This document shows, piece after piece, positions 7,826-16,771 of a DNA stretch of 25,919 nt. The stretch comes from Clostridiales bacterium (lineage in GTDB: Bacteria > Bacillota > Clostridia > TANB77 > CAG-508). The notes below the pieces were generated by a model. The model ran no database searches. It was not told the origin of the DNA and saw only the letters and a program-made list of their open reading frames with translations. How positions within the stretch are numbered: the stretch's first letter is position 1; each line of letters begins with the position of its first letter. The position numbers and the translations under genes are program-made. The DNA lies in the NCBI GenBank assembly GCA_003534295.1, contig DPDV01000009.1, positions 544 to 26,462 of the forward strand, in the 5' to 3' direction.

Positions 7826-7852
7826 GACATTTATTTGTTTGTATGATATTAT
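7824..7852 (+). promoter_or_regulatory. Sigma-A-type promoter for lexA
   Basis: TTGACA (7824-7829), a 17-bp spacer, then TATTAT (7847-7852), about 30 nt before the GTG start. Confidence 0.8.
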
Positions 7853-7882
7853 ATTGGCAGATAAAAGAAGGAGTGATTTATA

Positions 7883-8545
7883 GTGAGAGAAAAAAAACTA
7901 AAAACTGGCATTAATAAAAGGGAAAAGGCAATATTAAAATTTATAGAAAAGCAAATAAACAAAAACGGTTATCCACCATCAGTAAGAGAGATAGGAGAAG
8001 CTGTTGATCTAAAATCTACTGCTACGGTACATGGATATTTATCTAGACTAGAGCAAAAGGGGTATATTAAAAAAGAAGAACAAAAAGGTAGAACATTAAG
8101 ATTACTAAAAGGGGAAGACGGAAAAGAAAGAAACAAAAAGGCAGAACCTAAAAATCTATATACAGGTAAAGAAATGGTAGAGGTTCCTGTAATTGGAAAA
8201 ATTACAGCTGGAGAACCTATTTTAGCAGTTGAGAATGTAACAGATACATTTCCAATTCCACTAGACTTTGTTGGAAATTGTGAAAGCTTTATGCTAACAG
8301 TTAGAGGAGAAAGCATGATAGAAGCTGGAATCTTAAATGGAGATTATATTTTAGTAAAAAAACAAAACACAGCAGAAAATGGTGAAATAGTTGTAGCTTT
8401 AATAGGAGATGAAGCAACAGTAAAAACATTTTATAAAGAAAAAGACCATATAAGATTGCAACCAGAAAATAGTACAATGGATCCTATTATAGTTCCAGAT
8501 TGCCAAATTCTAGGAAAAGTTGGAGGAGTATTTAGAAAAATATAA
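7883..8545 (+). CDS. lexA: LexA repressor (SOS response)
   Basis: LexA represses DNA-damage genes and is inactivated by RecA-stimulated self-cleavage. The protein is 220 aa and starts at GTG 7883, with AAGGAG 9 nt upstream. An N-terminal winged helix-turn-helix (about 12-75, with PPSVREIGEAVDLKS and GYLSRLEQKGYI) is followed by a linker and an S24 peptidase domain. The scissile Ala109-Gly110 lies in KITAGEP, the nucleophile Ser144 in RGESM, and the general base Lys181 in ATVKTF; all three elements are intact. Length is close to the usual 200-215 aa. The next gene follows after 31 nt and is probably co-transcribed. Confidence 0.96.
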   Translation: MREKKLKTGINKREKAILKFIEKQINKNGYPPSVREIGEAVDLKSTATVHGYLSRLEQKGYIKKEEQKGRTLRLLKGEDGKERNKKAEPKNLYTGKEMVEVPVIGKITAGEPILAVENVTDTFPIPLDFVGNCESFMLTVRGESMIEAGILNGDYILVKKQNTAENGEIVVALIGDEATVKTFYKEKDHIRLQPENSTMDPIIVPDCQILGKVGGVFRKI

Positions 8546-8576
8546 AATTCCTATATAAATAAGAAAGGGGAACAAA

Positions 8577-9095
8577 ATGAGTGATTATATGGACTTTTGG
8601 TGCATAGATAAAAGAAAAAGAATGCACAATATAATAATGTATATCTTAATAATTGCACTATTATTTGTATTTTCAAATGTAATGATTTATTTATATATAA
8701 ATGGAACATACAAGGCAATAGAGGATAGTAAAATAGAAGTAGAAAATCCTAACATAACTATTGAACAAGCAAAAGCAACCTATGTTAATGGATATGTAAA
8801 TGGAAAGATAAAAAATAATACAGAAGAAACAATTAATGAAAAGTACATAAAATTTGAATTTTCTACACTTAGAGATGTGAATATAGGAAATAAATATTTA
8901 AAAATAGAAAATTTGGAACCGGGACAAGAAATAGAATATAAGGTTAATTTTAAATATCAAGACATAAAAAAGATGAAGATTAGTGAAGCAACAGCAGAAG
9001 AAGTAAAAAATGCAACAGAAAGCGAATTTGAGATAACAGAAGAAATGAAACAAGGAATGTTAATAGGAACACTATTAATATTATTATTAAAATAA
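8577..9095 (+). CDS. Membrane protein with FxLYD-like extracytoplasmic domain
   Basis: This 172-residue protein has an N-terminal membrane helix (about 20-42) after a short charged cytoplasmic segment, then an extracytoplasmic beta domain. The segment VNGYVNGKIKNNTEET through ENLEPGQEIEYKVNFKY resembles FxLYD-type domains (a strand, 'KNNT', then a 'LEPGQ' turn). A second hydrophobic stretch closes the C-terminus (MLIGTLLILLLK), which is short for a helix. GAAAGGGG precedes the ATG. It lies 31 nt after lexA, with no promoter seen between. No function can be assigned; SOS co-regulation is possible if the two are co-transcribed. Confidence 0.75.
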   Translation: MSDYMDFWCIDKRKRMHNIIMYILIIALLFVFSNVMIYLYINGTYKAIEDSKIEVENPNITIEQAKATYVNGYVNGKIKNNTEETINEKYIKFEFSTLRDVNIGNKYLKIENLEPGQEIEYKVNFKYQDIKKMKISEATAEEVKNATESEFEITEEMKQGMLIGTLLILLLK

Positions 9096-9107
9096 CAACA
9101 CAAACAC

Positions 9108-9136
9108 TTGAAAAATAAGCAAAAAAGTGTTACTAT
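9108..9136 (+). promoter_or_regulatory. Sigma-A-type promoter for the ileS T-box transcript
   Basis: TTGAAA (9108-9113), a 17-bp spacer, then TACTAT (9131-9136). Confidence 0.75.
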
Positions 9137-9149
9137 ATGAAATAATTAT

Positions 9150-9397
9150 AAAAAAAGCGATAATAAAGGACACGGTATATAAATTAGTAATATTTAGAGA
9201 GCCAAATACTTGCTGAAATTTTGGTATATGAAAAATATATATTATCACCTTTTATGTTGTTTAATTGAACAGAAATAAGTAAATTAAACCGTAAATCTTG
9301 CGTTAAAGATATTAAGAGAGATAATATTAAATTATCTAATTTAGGTGGTACCGCGGAAACAAAACCATTTCGTCCTAAAAAGGGCGGAATGGTTTTT
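9150..9397 (+). promoter_or_regulatory. T-box riboswitch (tRNA-Ile sensing) of ileS
   Basis: The diagnostic T-box sequence AGGTGGTACCGCGG is at 9343-9356, directly before a terminator hairpin. Upstream is a Stem I-like region with the distal-loop type sequence AGAGAGCC around 9196-9204. The best candidate specifier is ATC in TTATCACC (9244-9246), an isoleucine codon matching the downstream gene. Uncharged tRNA-Ile would stabilise the antiterminator and allow ileS transcription. Specifier and Stem I boundaries are by eye. Confidence 0.9.
9361..9397 (+). terminator. T-box regulated terminator
   Basis: AAAACCATTTCGTCC (9361-9375) pairs with GGGCGGAATGGTTTT (9382-9396) with two G-U wobbles, followed by a short T run. 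It follows the T-box sequence, whose antiterminator is the alternative fold. Confidence 0.85.
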
Positions 9398-9413
9398 AAC
9401 ATACATTGAAAAA

Positions 9414-9464
9414 TGTAGGGACGATTTTAATCGCCCGCACTTCGAAGAAATTACTAAAAAAGAA
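9414..9464 (+). repeat. 51-bp dispersed repeat, copy 1
   Basis: The element begins TGTAGGGACGATTTTAATCG and ends in ACTAAAAAAGAA. It matches 19998-20048 at 50 of 51 positions; the difference, A for G at 9421, breaks one pair of its GGGCGAT/ATCGCCC hairpin. It lies between the T-box terminator and the ileS ribosome binding site. Confidence 0.85.
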
Positions 9465-9482
9465 CAGGAAGGGGAAAATAAA

Positions 9483-12254
9483 GTGGAAGAAGAAAAAAAA
9501 GATTATGGCAAAACACTTAACTTGCCAAGTACAGATTTTCCGATGAGAGGAAATTTACCAGAAAATGAACCAAAAATAAAAGAAGAGTTGTATGACAATG
9601 GACTGTATGAAAAAATGTTAAAGAAGAATGAGGGAAAAACACCATTTGTATTACATGATGGACCTCCATATGCAAATGGAGAAATCCATTTAGGACATAC
9701 TTTAAATAAGGTACTTAAAGATACGGTGGTAAGATATAAAAATTTAAAAGGGTATTATACTCCTTTTATACCAGGTTTTGATACACATGGATTGCCAACA
9801 GAGAAAAGAGCAATACAAGTATTAGGGCTTAATAAAGATGAAATAGGAGTTACAAAATTTAGAAATACATGTCGAGACTTTGCATTAGGTTTTGTTCAAA
9901 AACAAACTGAGGGATTTAGAAGATTAGGAGTTTTAGGCGATTGGGAAAACCCATATATAACATTAAAGCCAGAATTTGAGGCAAGACAGATTGGCGTATT
10001 TGGAGAAATGTACCAAAAAGGTTATATATATAAAGGTCTAAAACCTGTATACTGGTGTACAGACTGTGAAACAGCATTAGCAGAAGCAGAAATAGAATAT
10101 GCTGATGTAAAAACAACATCAATATATGTAAAATTTAGGGTGGCAGATGGAAAAGGAAAGTTAGATGAAAAAGACACATATATAGTAATTTGGACTACTA
10201 CGCCTTGGACACTTCCAGGAAATACAGGAATAACTGTAGGAGAAGAATTTGAATATAGTGTTGTAGACACGGGAAAAGAAAAATTAGTAATAGCAACAGA
10301 ACTTGTAGATAAAGTAATGCAACTAGCTAAAATAGAAAATTATAAAACTATAAAACAATTAAAGGGGAAAGATCTAGAAGGAATACAATGTAAACATCCA
10401 TTTTTAGACAGAAACTCAAAAGTTGTATTAGGTAGTGAAGATACAATATTGGTAGAATTGGGTACAGGTACAGGGGCTGTACATACTGCACCTGGTTATG
10501 GTAAAGAAGATTATCTTTGTGGAATGAAAAATGGATTAGAAATAGTAGTAACAGTAGATGGAAAAGGCTATCAGACAGAAGGAGCAGGACCATTTAAAGG
10601 GTTATTCTATGAAAAATCAAATGCAGAAATAATTAAATGGCTAGAAGAAAATAATGCATTATTGCAAAAAGAAGAATTAGTTCACTCATATCCACATTGT
10701 TGGAGATGTAAAAATCCAATTATATTTAGAGCAACAGATCAATGGTTTGCTTCAATAGATGGCTTTAGAGAAAAAGCTATAGAAGAAATAAAGAAAGTTG
10801 ATTGGATTCCAACATGGGGAGAAGATAGAATATTAAACATGGTAAAAGATAGAAGTGACTGGTGCATTTCTAGACAACGTACATGGGGTGTACCAATACC
10901 AATATTCTATTGCAAAGAATGTGGAAAAGAATATATTACAAAAGAAAGCATAGAAAAAATTCAAAAAATATTTAGAGAAAAAGGGTCTAATGCTTGGTTT
11001 GATATGACAGAAGAAGAGTTGATGCCAGAAGGTGCAAAATGTGAATGTGGGCATACACACTTTAAAAAAGAAACTGACATTATGGATGTTTGGTTTGACT
11101 CTGGTTCTTCACATCAAGGCGTATTGGTTGAAAGAGGTTTACCATATCCAGCAGATTTATATCTAGAGGGAAATGACCAATATAGAGGATGGTTCCAATC
11201 ATCTATGTTAACAGCAGTTGCAACAACAGGTCAATCACCATATAAACAAGTTTTAACACATGGATTTTTAATAGACATGGATGGAAGAAAAATGTCTAAA
11301 TCATTAGGTAATGGTGTAAATCCACAAGATGCAATAAAACAATACGGAGCAGATATACTAAGACTATGGGTAATATCTTCAGACTTTAAATCAGATATAA
11401 CTGTATCACAAGATATTATGAAACAAATAGCAGAAGTTTATAGAAAAATAAGAAACACAGCAAGATATATATTAGGCAATATTTCTGACTATAACCCAGA
11501 AGAACCTGTAGAATATAATAAGTTACAAGAAATAGATAAATGGGCTTTAACAAGGCTAAATAAACTTATTAAAGATTGTACGAATAATTATGACAAGTAC
11601 GATTTTCATATTGTATATCACGATATAAATCAATTTTGCGTAACAGATATGAGTAATTTTTATCTAGATATAATAAAAGATAGATTATACTCTTCTAAAA
11701 AGGACTCTATAGAAAGAAGAGCAGCACAAACAACAATGTATGAAATATTAAATACATTAGTAAAAATATTAGCTCCAATTTTATGCTATACAGCTGAAGA
11801 AATATGGAAATATATGCCACACACGAAAAATGAACAAGTAGAAAGTGTTATGCTAACATATTTCCCAGAGGTTAATGAACAATATGACAATAAAGAACTA
11901 ACAGAGAAATGGAATAAGATATTAGAACTAAAAGAGTTGGTATCTAAAAACTTAGAGTTAGCAAGAGCAGACAAAATTATAGGACACTCTTTGAATGCAA
12001 AGATAACATTATATGCAAATGACAAAGATTACGAGTTTATAAAAAATAATTTAGAAATATTAAAAACAGTATTTATTGTTTCAGATTTACAGGTTGAAGA
12101 AAATTTGAGAAAAGAAAAAGAAAAAATCGGCATAAAAGTAGAAATGGCAGAAGGAGAAAAATGTGAAAGATGTTGGATGTATTCTACAACAGTAGGAGAA
12201 GACAAAGAAAATCCTACAATATGCCATAGATGCAGTCAAGTAATTAAGGAGTAA
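9483..12254 (+). CDS. ileS: Isoleucyl-tRNA synthetase
   Basis: IleRS charges tRNA-Ile and edits misactivated valine. The start is GTG 9483 (923 aa) because AGGAAGGGG lies 8 nt upstream. The longer open frame back to 9345 runs through the T-box and a dispersed repeat and is not coding. Class I signatures are PPYANGEIHLGH (HLGH at 69-72) and KMSKS (603-607). The CP1 editing region includes VIWTTTPWTLPGN. Two cysteine clusters occur: CKECG...CECGH in the middle, and a C-terminal zinc site CERCW...CHRC typical of bacterial IleRS. Length matches the Bacillus form. Expression is controlled by the T-box. queA starts 4 nt after its stop. Confidence 0.97.
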   Translation: MEEEKKDYGKTLNLPSTDFPMRGNLPENEPKIKEELYDNGLYEKMLKKNEGKTPFVLHDGPPYANGEIHLGHTLNKVLKDTVVRYKNLKGYYTPFIPGFDTHGLPTEKRAIQVLGLNKDEIGVTKFRNTCRDFALGFVQKQTEGFRRLGVLGDWENPYITLKPEFEARQIGVFGEMYQKGYIYKGLKPVYWCTDCETALAEAEIEYADVKTTSIYVKFRVADGKGKLDEKDTYIVIWTTTPWTLPGNTGITVGEEFEYSVVDTGKEKLVIATELVDKVMQLAKIENYKTIKQLKGKDLEGIQCKHPFLDRNSKVVLGSEDTILVELGTGTGAVHTAPGYGKEDYLCGMKNGLEIVVTVDGKGYQTEGAGPFKGLFYEKSNAEIIKWLEENNALLQKEELVHSYPHCWRCKNPIIFRATDQWFASIDGFREKAIEEIKKVDWIPTWGEDRILNMVKDRSDWCISRQRTWGVPIPIFYCKECGKEYITKESIEKIQKIFREKGSNAWFDMTEEELMPEGAKCECGHTHFKKETDIMDVWFDSGSSHQGVLVERGLPYPADLYLEGNDQYRGWFQSSMLTAVATTGQSPYKQVLTHGFLIDMDGRKMSKSLGNGVNPQDAIKQYGADILRLWVISSDFKSDITVSQDIMKQIAEVYRKIRNTARYILGNISDYNPEEPVEYNKLQEIDKWALTRLNKLIKDCTNNYDKYDFHIVYHDINQFCVTDMSNFYLDIIKDRLYSSKKDSIERRAAQTTMYEILNTLVKILAPILCYTAEEIWKYMPHTKNEQVESVMLTYFPEVNEQYDNKELTEKWNKILELKELVSKNLELARADKIIGHSLNAKITLYANDKDYEFIKNNLEILKTVFIVSDLQVEENLRKEKEKIGIKVEMAEGEKCERCWMYSTTVGEDKENPTICHRCSQVIKE

Positions 12255-12258
12255 CAAA

Positions 12259-13284
12259 ATGAAAGTATCAGATTTTAATTATAATCTGCCACAAGAACTA
12301 ATTGCACAGGTTCCAATAAAAAATAGAGATGAGTCAAGATTAATGGTTTTAGATAAAAAGAATAAAACAATAGAACACAAAATATTCAAAGATATAATAA
12401 ATTATCTAAAACCAGGAGACTGTCTTGTAAGAAATAATACAAAAGTAATACCAGCAAGACTATATGGAATAAAAGAAGAAACAGGAATAAATGTAGAATT
12501 TTTACTTTTGAATAGAATTGAAGGCGACTATTGGGAAGTTATGGTTAGACCGGGTAGACGTTTAAAAGAAGGAACAAAAGTAATATTTGGAAATGGAATA
12601 TTACAGGCAGAGATATTAGAAATAATGAATGGTGGAAATAGAAAAGTTAAATTTACATATGAAGGAATTTTTAACGAAATTTTAGATAAAATTGGACTTA
12701 TGCCATTACCACCATATATTCACGAAAAACTAAAAGAAAAAGATAGATATCAGACAGTGTATGCAAAGTATGAAGGCTCAGCAGCGGCGCCAACAGCTGG
12801 TCTACACTTTACAAATGAGTTATTAGAAGAGATTAGACAAAAAGGAATAGATATAGCAAATGTAACATTGCATGTGGGAATAGGTACCTTTAGACCAGTT
12901 AAAGAAGAAAATGTAGAAGAACATGCTATGCATACAGAGCATTTTTACATTAAACAAGAAGATGTAGAAAAAATAAATAAAGCAAAAAAAGAAGGACACA
13001 GAATAATAGCTGTTGGAACAACTTCTTGTAGAGTGTTAGAAAGTATTGCAGATGAAAATGGATATGTAAAACCAATAGAAGCAGATACAGGAATATTCAT
13101 CTATCCAGGTTATAAATTTAAATGTATAGATGGTTTAATTACAAATTTTCATTTACCAGAATCTACTTTAATAATGCTAGTGTCAGCGTTAGCAGGTAAA
13201 GATTATATAATGCATGCATATGAGGAAGCGGTCAAAGAAAAATATAGATTTTTTTCTTTTGGAGATGCAATGGCTATATTATAA
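12259..13284 (+). CDS. queA: S-adenosylmethionine:tRNA ribosyltransferase-isomerase
   Basis: QueA transfers and isomerises the ribosyl group of SAM onto preQ1-modified tRNA to give epoxyqueuosine. This 341-residue protein has the family features MKVSDFNYNLPQELIAQ at the N-terminus, RNNTKVIPARLYG, MPLPPYIHEK, SAAAPTAGLHFT and the C-terminal LITNFHLPESTLIMLVSA. Its ribosome binding site (AAGGAG) lies in the last ileS codons, so it is translated from the ileS transcript and may be co-regulated by the T-box. It is followed by tgt, the preceding step of the same pathway. No preQ1 synthesis genes are in the window. Confidence 0.97.
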   Translation: MKVSDFNYNLPQELIAQVPIKNRDESRLMVLDKKNKTIEHKIFKDIINYLKPGDCLVRNNTKVIPARLYGIKEETGINVEFLLLNRIEGDYWEVMVRPGRRLKEGTKVIFGNGILQAEILEIMNGGNRKVKFTYEGIFNEILDKIGLMPLPPYIHEKLKEKDRYQTVYAKYEGSAAAPTAGLHFTNELLEEIRQKGIDIANVTLHVGIGTFRPVKEENVEEHAMHTEHFYIKQEDVEKINKAKKEGHRIIAVGTTSCRVLESIADENGYVKPIEADTGIFIYPGYKFKCIDGLITNFHLPESTLIMLVSALAGKDYIMHAYEEAVKEKYRFFSFGDAMAIL

Positions 13285-13334
13285 AACAATTAAATATATA
13301 AAAAATTATTTGCATTTTAGGAAAGGAAACAAGA

Positions 13335-14465
13335 ATGAAATCAGCAATAACATATGAATTATTACATGTTGACAAAAATAGTGGTGCTAGAAGAGGAATA
13401 GTACATACTCCACATGGAGACATACAAACACCAATTTTTATGCCTGTAGGAACACAGGCAACAGTAAAATCTTTAACACCTGAAGAACTAAAAGAAGAAG
13501 TAAAAGCACAAATTATATTATCAAATACATATCATTTATACTTAAGACCAGGACATGAATTAGTAAAAGAAGCAGGCGGATTGCATAATTTTATGAGGTG
13601 GGACAGACCAATACTGACAGATTGTGGAGGCTTTCAGGTTTTTAGCTTAAGTGATTTAAGAACTATAACAGAACAAGGGGTGGAGTTCAAGTCACATTTA
13701 GATGGAAGTAAACACTTCTTTTCACCAGAAAAAGTAATGGAAATAGAAGAAGCGTTGGGAGCAGATATAATAATGTCATTTGACGAATGTGTTGAATACC
13801 CAGCTACATATGAATATACAAAACAATCAATGGAAAGAACAACAAGGTGGGCTGTTAGGTGTAAAGAAGCACACAAAAATACAGATAAACAGGGGCTATT
13901 TGGAATAATACAAGGCGGATTTTATGAAGATTTAAGAAAGCAAAGTGCAGAAGACTTAATTAAATTGGATTTTCCAGGATATGCAATAGGAGGAATAAGT
14001 GTAGGAGAACCAACTGAAGAATTCCTAAGAATATTAAAATATACCACTCCATTAATGCCAGAAAATAAACCTAGATACCTTATGGGAGTTGGTAGTCCAG
14101 ATTACCTAATAGAGGCAGCTCTTGCTGGAATAGATATGTGTGATTGTGTATTGCCAACAAGGATTGCTAGAAATGGAACAGCAATGACATCTAATGGAAA
14201 AGTGGTAGTAAGAAATGCAGTATATGCAAAAGATTGGGGACCACTTGATTCAGAATGTGACTGCTATACTTGTAAAAATTATACAAGAGCATATATAAGA
14301 CATTTGATAAAAGCAAATGAAATATTGGGAGTAAGATTATTATCAATTCACAATTTAAGATTCTTGACTAAATTAATGGAAAGAGTTAGAATAGAAATAG
14401 AGAATGACAACTTGCTGAATTTTAAAAAAGAATTTTACGCTAAATATGGTTATACAAAAGAATAA
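13335..14465 (+). CDS. tgt: Queuine tRNA-ribosyltransferase (tRNA-guanine transglycosylase)
   Basis: Tgt exchanges guanine-34 of GUN-anticodon tRNAs for preQ1. The 376-residue protein shows the catalytic Asp96 in TDCGGFQVF, the nucleophile Asp270 in MCDCVLPTR and the substrate loop FGIIQGG. Zinc ligands are Cys308, Cys310, Cys313 (CDCYTC) and His339. All key residues are present and the length is standard. GGAAAGGAAAC precedes the ATG. It follows queA by 50 nt with no terminator. tRNA-Asp(GTC), one of its expected substrates, is encoded 2 kb downstream. Confidence 0.98.
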   Translation: MKSAITYELLHVDKNSGARRGIVHTPHGDIQTPIFMPVGTQATVKSLTPEELKEEVKAQIILSNTYHLYLRPGHELVKEAGGLHNFMRWDRPILTDCGGFQVFSLSDLRTITEQGVEFKSHLDGSKHFFSPEKVMEIEEALGADIIMSFDECVEYPATYEYTKQSMERTTRWAVRCKEAHKNTDKQGLFGIIQGGFYEDLRKQSAEDLIKLDFPGYAIGGISVGEPTEEFLRILKYTTPLMPENKPRYLMGVGSPDYLIEAALAGIDMCDCVLPTRIARNGTAMTSNGKVVVRNAVYAKDWGPLDSECDCYTCKNYTRAYIRHLIKANEILGVRLLSIHNLRFLTKLMERVRIEIENDNLLNFKKEFYAKYGYTKE

Positions 14466-14519
14466 AAAATGGTTACGAGCTAGAAAAAGCGAACCTGAAA
14501 GAAAGGAATGTAATAAAAT

Positions 14520-15845
14520 ATGGATCTTACTGGTATTAGAAACATGAAATCTAGCAATGAAGAAAAGATAAAAAAAACACTTAAAACCACTATTGTTATA
14601 TTAAGTGTGATTTCAATTTTAATAATTATTTTAATAGGACTTTTATATGTTCAGAAGAAAAAAGCGTTAAAAATATTTATTGATGGTGCAGACAATACAA
14701 AAATAATGGATAGCAAAATAGTTTTTGAAGGAGACAAAATATACATTCCAATAAAAACATTTGCTAAACAGGTGGGATATGAAGTGTTTGATGGAGAATA
14801 CAAACAATCATACATAGAAGACAAAAACAAATGTTATATAAAAAATAAAGATGAGGTTACCTCATATGTGTTAGATTCTAATCAGATTTATAAAAAGATA
14901 ATTACAACAAATGAAGTAAGTAATTACGAATATTTTGAAATTGATGAACCAGTAAAAAAAATTAATGGAGAATTATATGCATCTATAAATGGTATATCAA
15001 ATGGATGTAATGTAGCAATTTCATACAACAAAGAAAATAATAAAATAGATATATATACACTTTCAAAATTAGTAACATCATATACGGCTCAAGGTACAAA
15101 ATTCGAAAAAACTTCGGCACTTGTAGGTGAAGATGTTAATTATAGTAATCAAAAAGCAATATTATATGGAATGATGGTTGTAAAAAATGATGAGAAGAAA
15201 TTTGGAGTTTGTGATTTAAAAGGGCAAACTATAATAGGTACAAAATATAAAAGCATAAAATTTATCGAATCATTAAAAAGCTTTATAGTTAAAACAGATG
15301 ATAATAAAGTTGGAATAATAACATATGAAGCAACCCCTATAATTCCACCAGAGTATGACAATATAGAGCAAATAAATAATCAACTATACTTAGTGGCTAT
15401 AAACAAAAAATTTGGAATAATAAATAAAGAAGGAAAAACAATAGTATATTCAGAATACGACCAAATAGGTGTTGACGCTACTAAATATCCTTCTATAGAT
15501 AATCAATATATAATGCTAGATAAATATATTCCTGTCATGAAAGATAAAAAATGGGGAATGTATAACACAGATGGGCAAGAGGTTTTAGGTTTGGAATATG
15601 ATGAAATAGGTTGTACAGAAAAGTATAAATCTATAGCAGACCCTGTAGTCGTAATACCAAAATATGAACTAATTGTTGCAAAAAAGAATAATGCATATGG
15701 ATTAGTTGATGGAACAGGAAAAACAAAAATACAATTTGCACTAAAAAACGTTTATTCAGTATTAAGTGCAGGAGTGAATAAATATTATATGGTATATGAA
15801 GGCAAGGAAATTAATATAGAAGACTACCTTGAACAAAATAAATAA
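14520..15845 (+). CDS. Membrane-anchored WG-repeat protein
   Basis: This 441-residue protein has a short cytoplasmic N-terminus, one membrane helix (about 23-44) and a large extracytoplasmic part. Residues 50-175 resemble a stalk or copper-amine-oxidase-N-like domain (VFEGDKIYIPIKTFAKQVGY). The C-terminal half contains about five WG repeats of the form K-K-x-G-[hydrophobic]-x-x-x-x-G-[KQ]-x-[hydrophobic], for example KKWGMYNTDGQEVLGLEYDE and KKFGIINKEGKTIVYSEYDQ. WG repeats are probable interaction or ligand-binding beta modules. The AAAGGA is about 12 nt from the ATG, longer than ideal. It ends the ileS transcription unit, since a terminator follows 2 nt after the stop. Confidence 0.85.
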   Translation: MDLTGIRNMKSSNEEKIKKTLKTTIVILSVISILIIILIGLLYVQKKKALKIFIDGADNTKIMDSKIVFEGDKIYIPIKTFAKQVGYEVFDGEYKQSYIEDKNKCYIKNKDEVTSYVLDSNQIYKKIITTNEVSNYEYFEIDEPVKKINGELYASINGISNGCNVAISYNKENNKIDIYTLSKLVTSYTAQGTKFEKTSALVGEDVNYSNQKAILYGMMVVKNDEKKFGVCDLKGQTIIGTKYKSIKFIESLKSFIVKTDDNKVGIITYEATPIIPPEYDNIEQINNQLYLVAINKKFGIINKEGKTIVYSEYDQIGVDATKYPSIDNQYIMLDKYIPVMKDKKWGMYNTDGQEVLGLEYDEIGCTEKYKSIADPVVVIPKYELIVAKKNNAYGLVDGTGKTKIQFALKNVYSVLSAGVNKYYMVYEGKEINIEDYLEQNK

Positions 15846-15847
15846 TA

Positions 15848-15882
15848 AAAAAATAGTGTGCTATAAGCACATTATTTTTTTT
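15848..15882 (+). terminator. Rho-independent terminator after the WG-repeat gene
   Basis: Fourteen-base arms AAAAAATAGTGTGC (15848-15861) and GCACATTATTTTTT (15867-15880) pair with one wobble around TATAA, followed by more T. Confidence 0.9.
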
Positions 15883-15962
15883 GTAAAAAGCAATTGTTCT
15901 AAAACACAAAAACAAGAATACAAATGTAAAAGAATAATTATAAAAAACTAAAGGAGGTCACA

Positions 15963-16376
15963 ATGGAAAAAATAAATAAAATGGAAAGAAGTAAACAAGA
16001 GCAAAACATAATTAGAATAGTAAAAGGAAGTCTTTTTGCAATTATATTAACATTTATTTTTTTATTTATATTTGCAACAATACTAACATATTCTAATATA
16101 CCAGAAAGTACAATAACACCAATAGTAATTATAATAACAGCTATAAGTATTCTAATAGGGAGCGCAAAAAGTACAAGAAAAATAAATAAAAATGGTATGA
16201 TAAATGGAGGCATGGTAGGATTAATATATATAACTTTTTTATATGTTTCATCAAGCATAGTGTTTTCTGGACTTCAGCTAAGCCTCAAGTCCATAATAAT
16301 GATAATTTCAGCAATCTTAGCAGGGATAATAGGAGGAATAATAGGAGTAAATTTCACAATAGGGGACAGTCCCTAA
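15963..16376 (+). CDS. TIGR04086-like four-helix membrane protein
   Basis: This 137-residue integral membrane protein has about four hydrophobic helices (near 22-44, 52-68, 80-103, 108-132) after a charged N-terminus. Size, helix spacing and glycine-rich last helix (ILAGIIGGIIG) fit the small Firmicute family TIGR04086 (YrzE-like), whose function is unknown and which often sits near tgt/yajC/secDF in clostridia; here it follows the tgt unit. AAAGGAGG gives a strong ribosome binding site. The last residues (TIGDSP) and the stop are encoded by a palindromic repeat (16352-16384), so the original C-terminus may have been altered by its insertion. An antisense open frame on the - strand is a shadow. 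Confidence 0.75.
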   Translation: MEKINKMERSKQEQNIIRIVKGSLFAIILTFIFLFIFATILTYSNIPESTITPIVIIITAISILIGSAKSTRKINKNGMINGGMVGLIYITFLYVSSSIVFSGLQLSLKSIIMIISAILAGIIGGIIGVNFTIGDSP

Positions 16377-16384
16377 TTGTGAAA
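16352..16384. repeat. Palindromic repeat copy 2 (GGGACAGTCCC core)
   Basis: TTTCACAAT (16352-16360) and ATTGTGAAA (16376-16384) enclose AGGGGACAGTCCCT, so nearly the whole 33 bases can fold on itself. The core matches the copy at 5258-5282. The stop codon TAA (16374-16376) of the membrane-protein gene lies inside. Confidence 0.7.
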
Positions 16385-16413
16385 AAAATATTTTGAAAAT
16401 TTCAAAAAATGTA

Positions 16414-16442
16414 TTGACAATTTGTAATAAATTTAGTATACT
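16414..16442 (+). promoter_or_regulatory. Strong sigma-A-type promoter of the tRNA operon
   Basis: TTGACA (16414-16419), a 17-bp spacer, then TATACT (16437-16442), 18 bp before the first tRNA. Confidence 0.88.
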
Positions 16443-16460
16443 AAGGAAGTCGTAGGAAAT

Positions 16461-16536
16461 GGGCGCATAGCTCAGCTGGGAGAGCATCTGCCTTACAAGC
16501 AGGAGGTCATAGGTTCGAGCCCTATTGCGCCCACCA
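16461..16536 (+). tRNA. tRNA-Val (anticodon TAC)
   Basis: Cloverleaf: acceptor GGGCGCA/TGCGCCC, D arm AGCTC...GAGC, anticodon stem TCTGC/GCAGG with loop CTTACAA, T loop TTCGAGC, encoded CCA. Confidence 0.97.
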
Positions 16537-16557
16537 TTTCTATATATAAAAATCTAT

Positions 16558-16634
16558 GGCCTGGTAGTTCAGTTGGTTAGAACGCTAGCCTGTCACGCTA
16601 GAGGTCGACGGTTCGAGCCCGTTCCAGGTCGCCA
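16558..16634 (+). tRNA. tRNA-Asp (anticodon GTC)
   Basis: Acceptor GGCCTGG/CCAGGTC, anticodon stem CTAGC/GCTAG with loop CTGTCAC, T loop TTCGAGC, discriminator G, encoded CCA. A GUN tRNA, hence a Tgt/QueA substrate. Confidence 0.97.
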
Positions 16635-16662
16635 TTTTTTTATTATATAGGCAAAAATAACT

Positions 16663-16738
<76 letters not shown>

Positions 16739-16771
16739 TACAACATATGGGGCTTTAATTTTTTATCATAT

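Noticed and set aside
9345..9482. N-terminal extension of the ileS frame
   Set aside because: The extra 46 codons translate the T-box, its terminator and the 51-bp repeat; a proper ribosome binding site lies before GTG 9483.
15938..16258. Hydrophobic antisense frame opposite the TIGR04086-like gene
   Set aside because: It mirrors the AT-rich membrane-helix codons of the + strand gene, which has a strong ribosome binding site.
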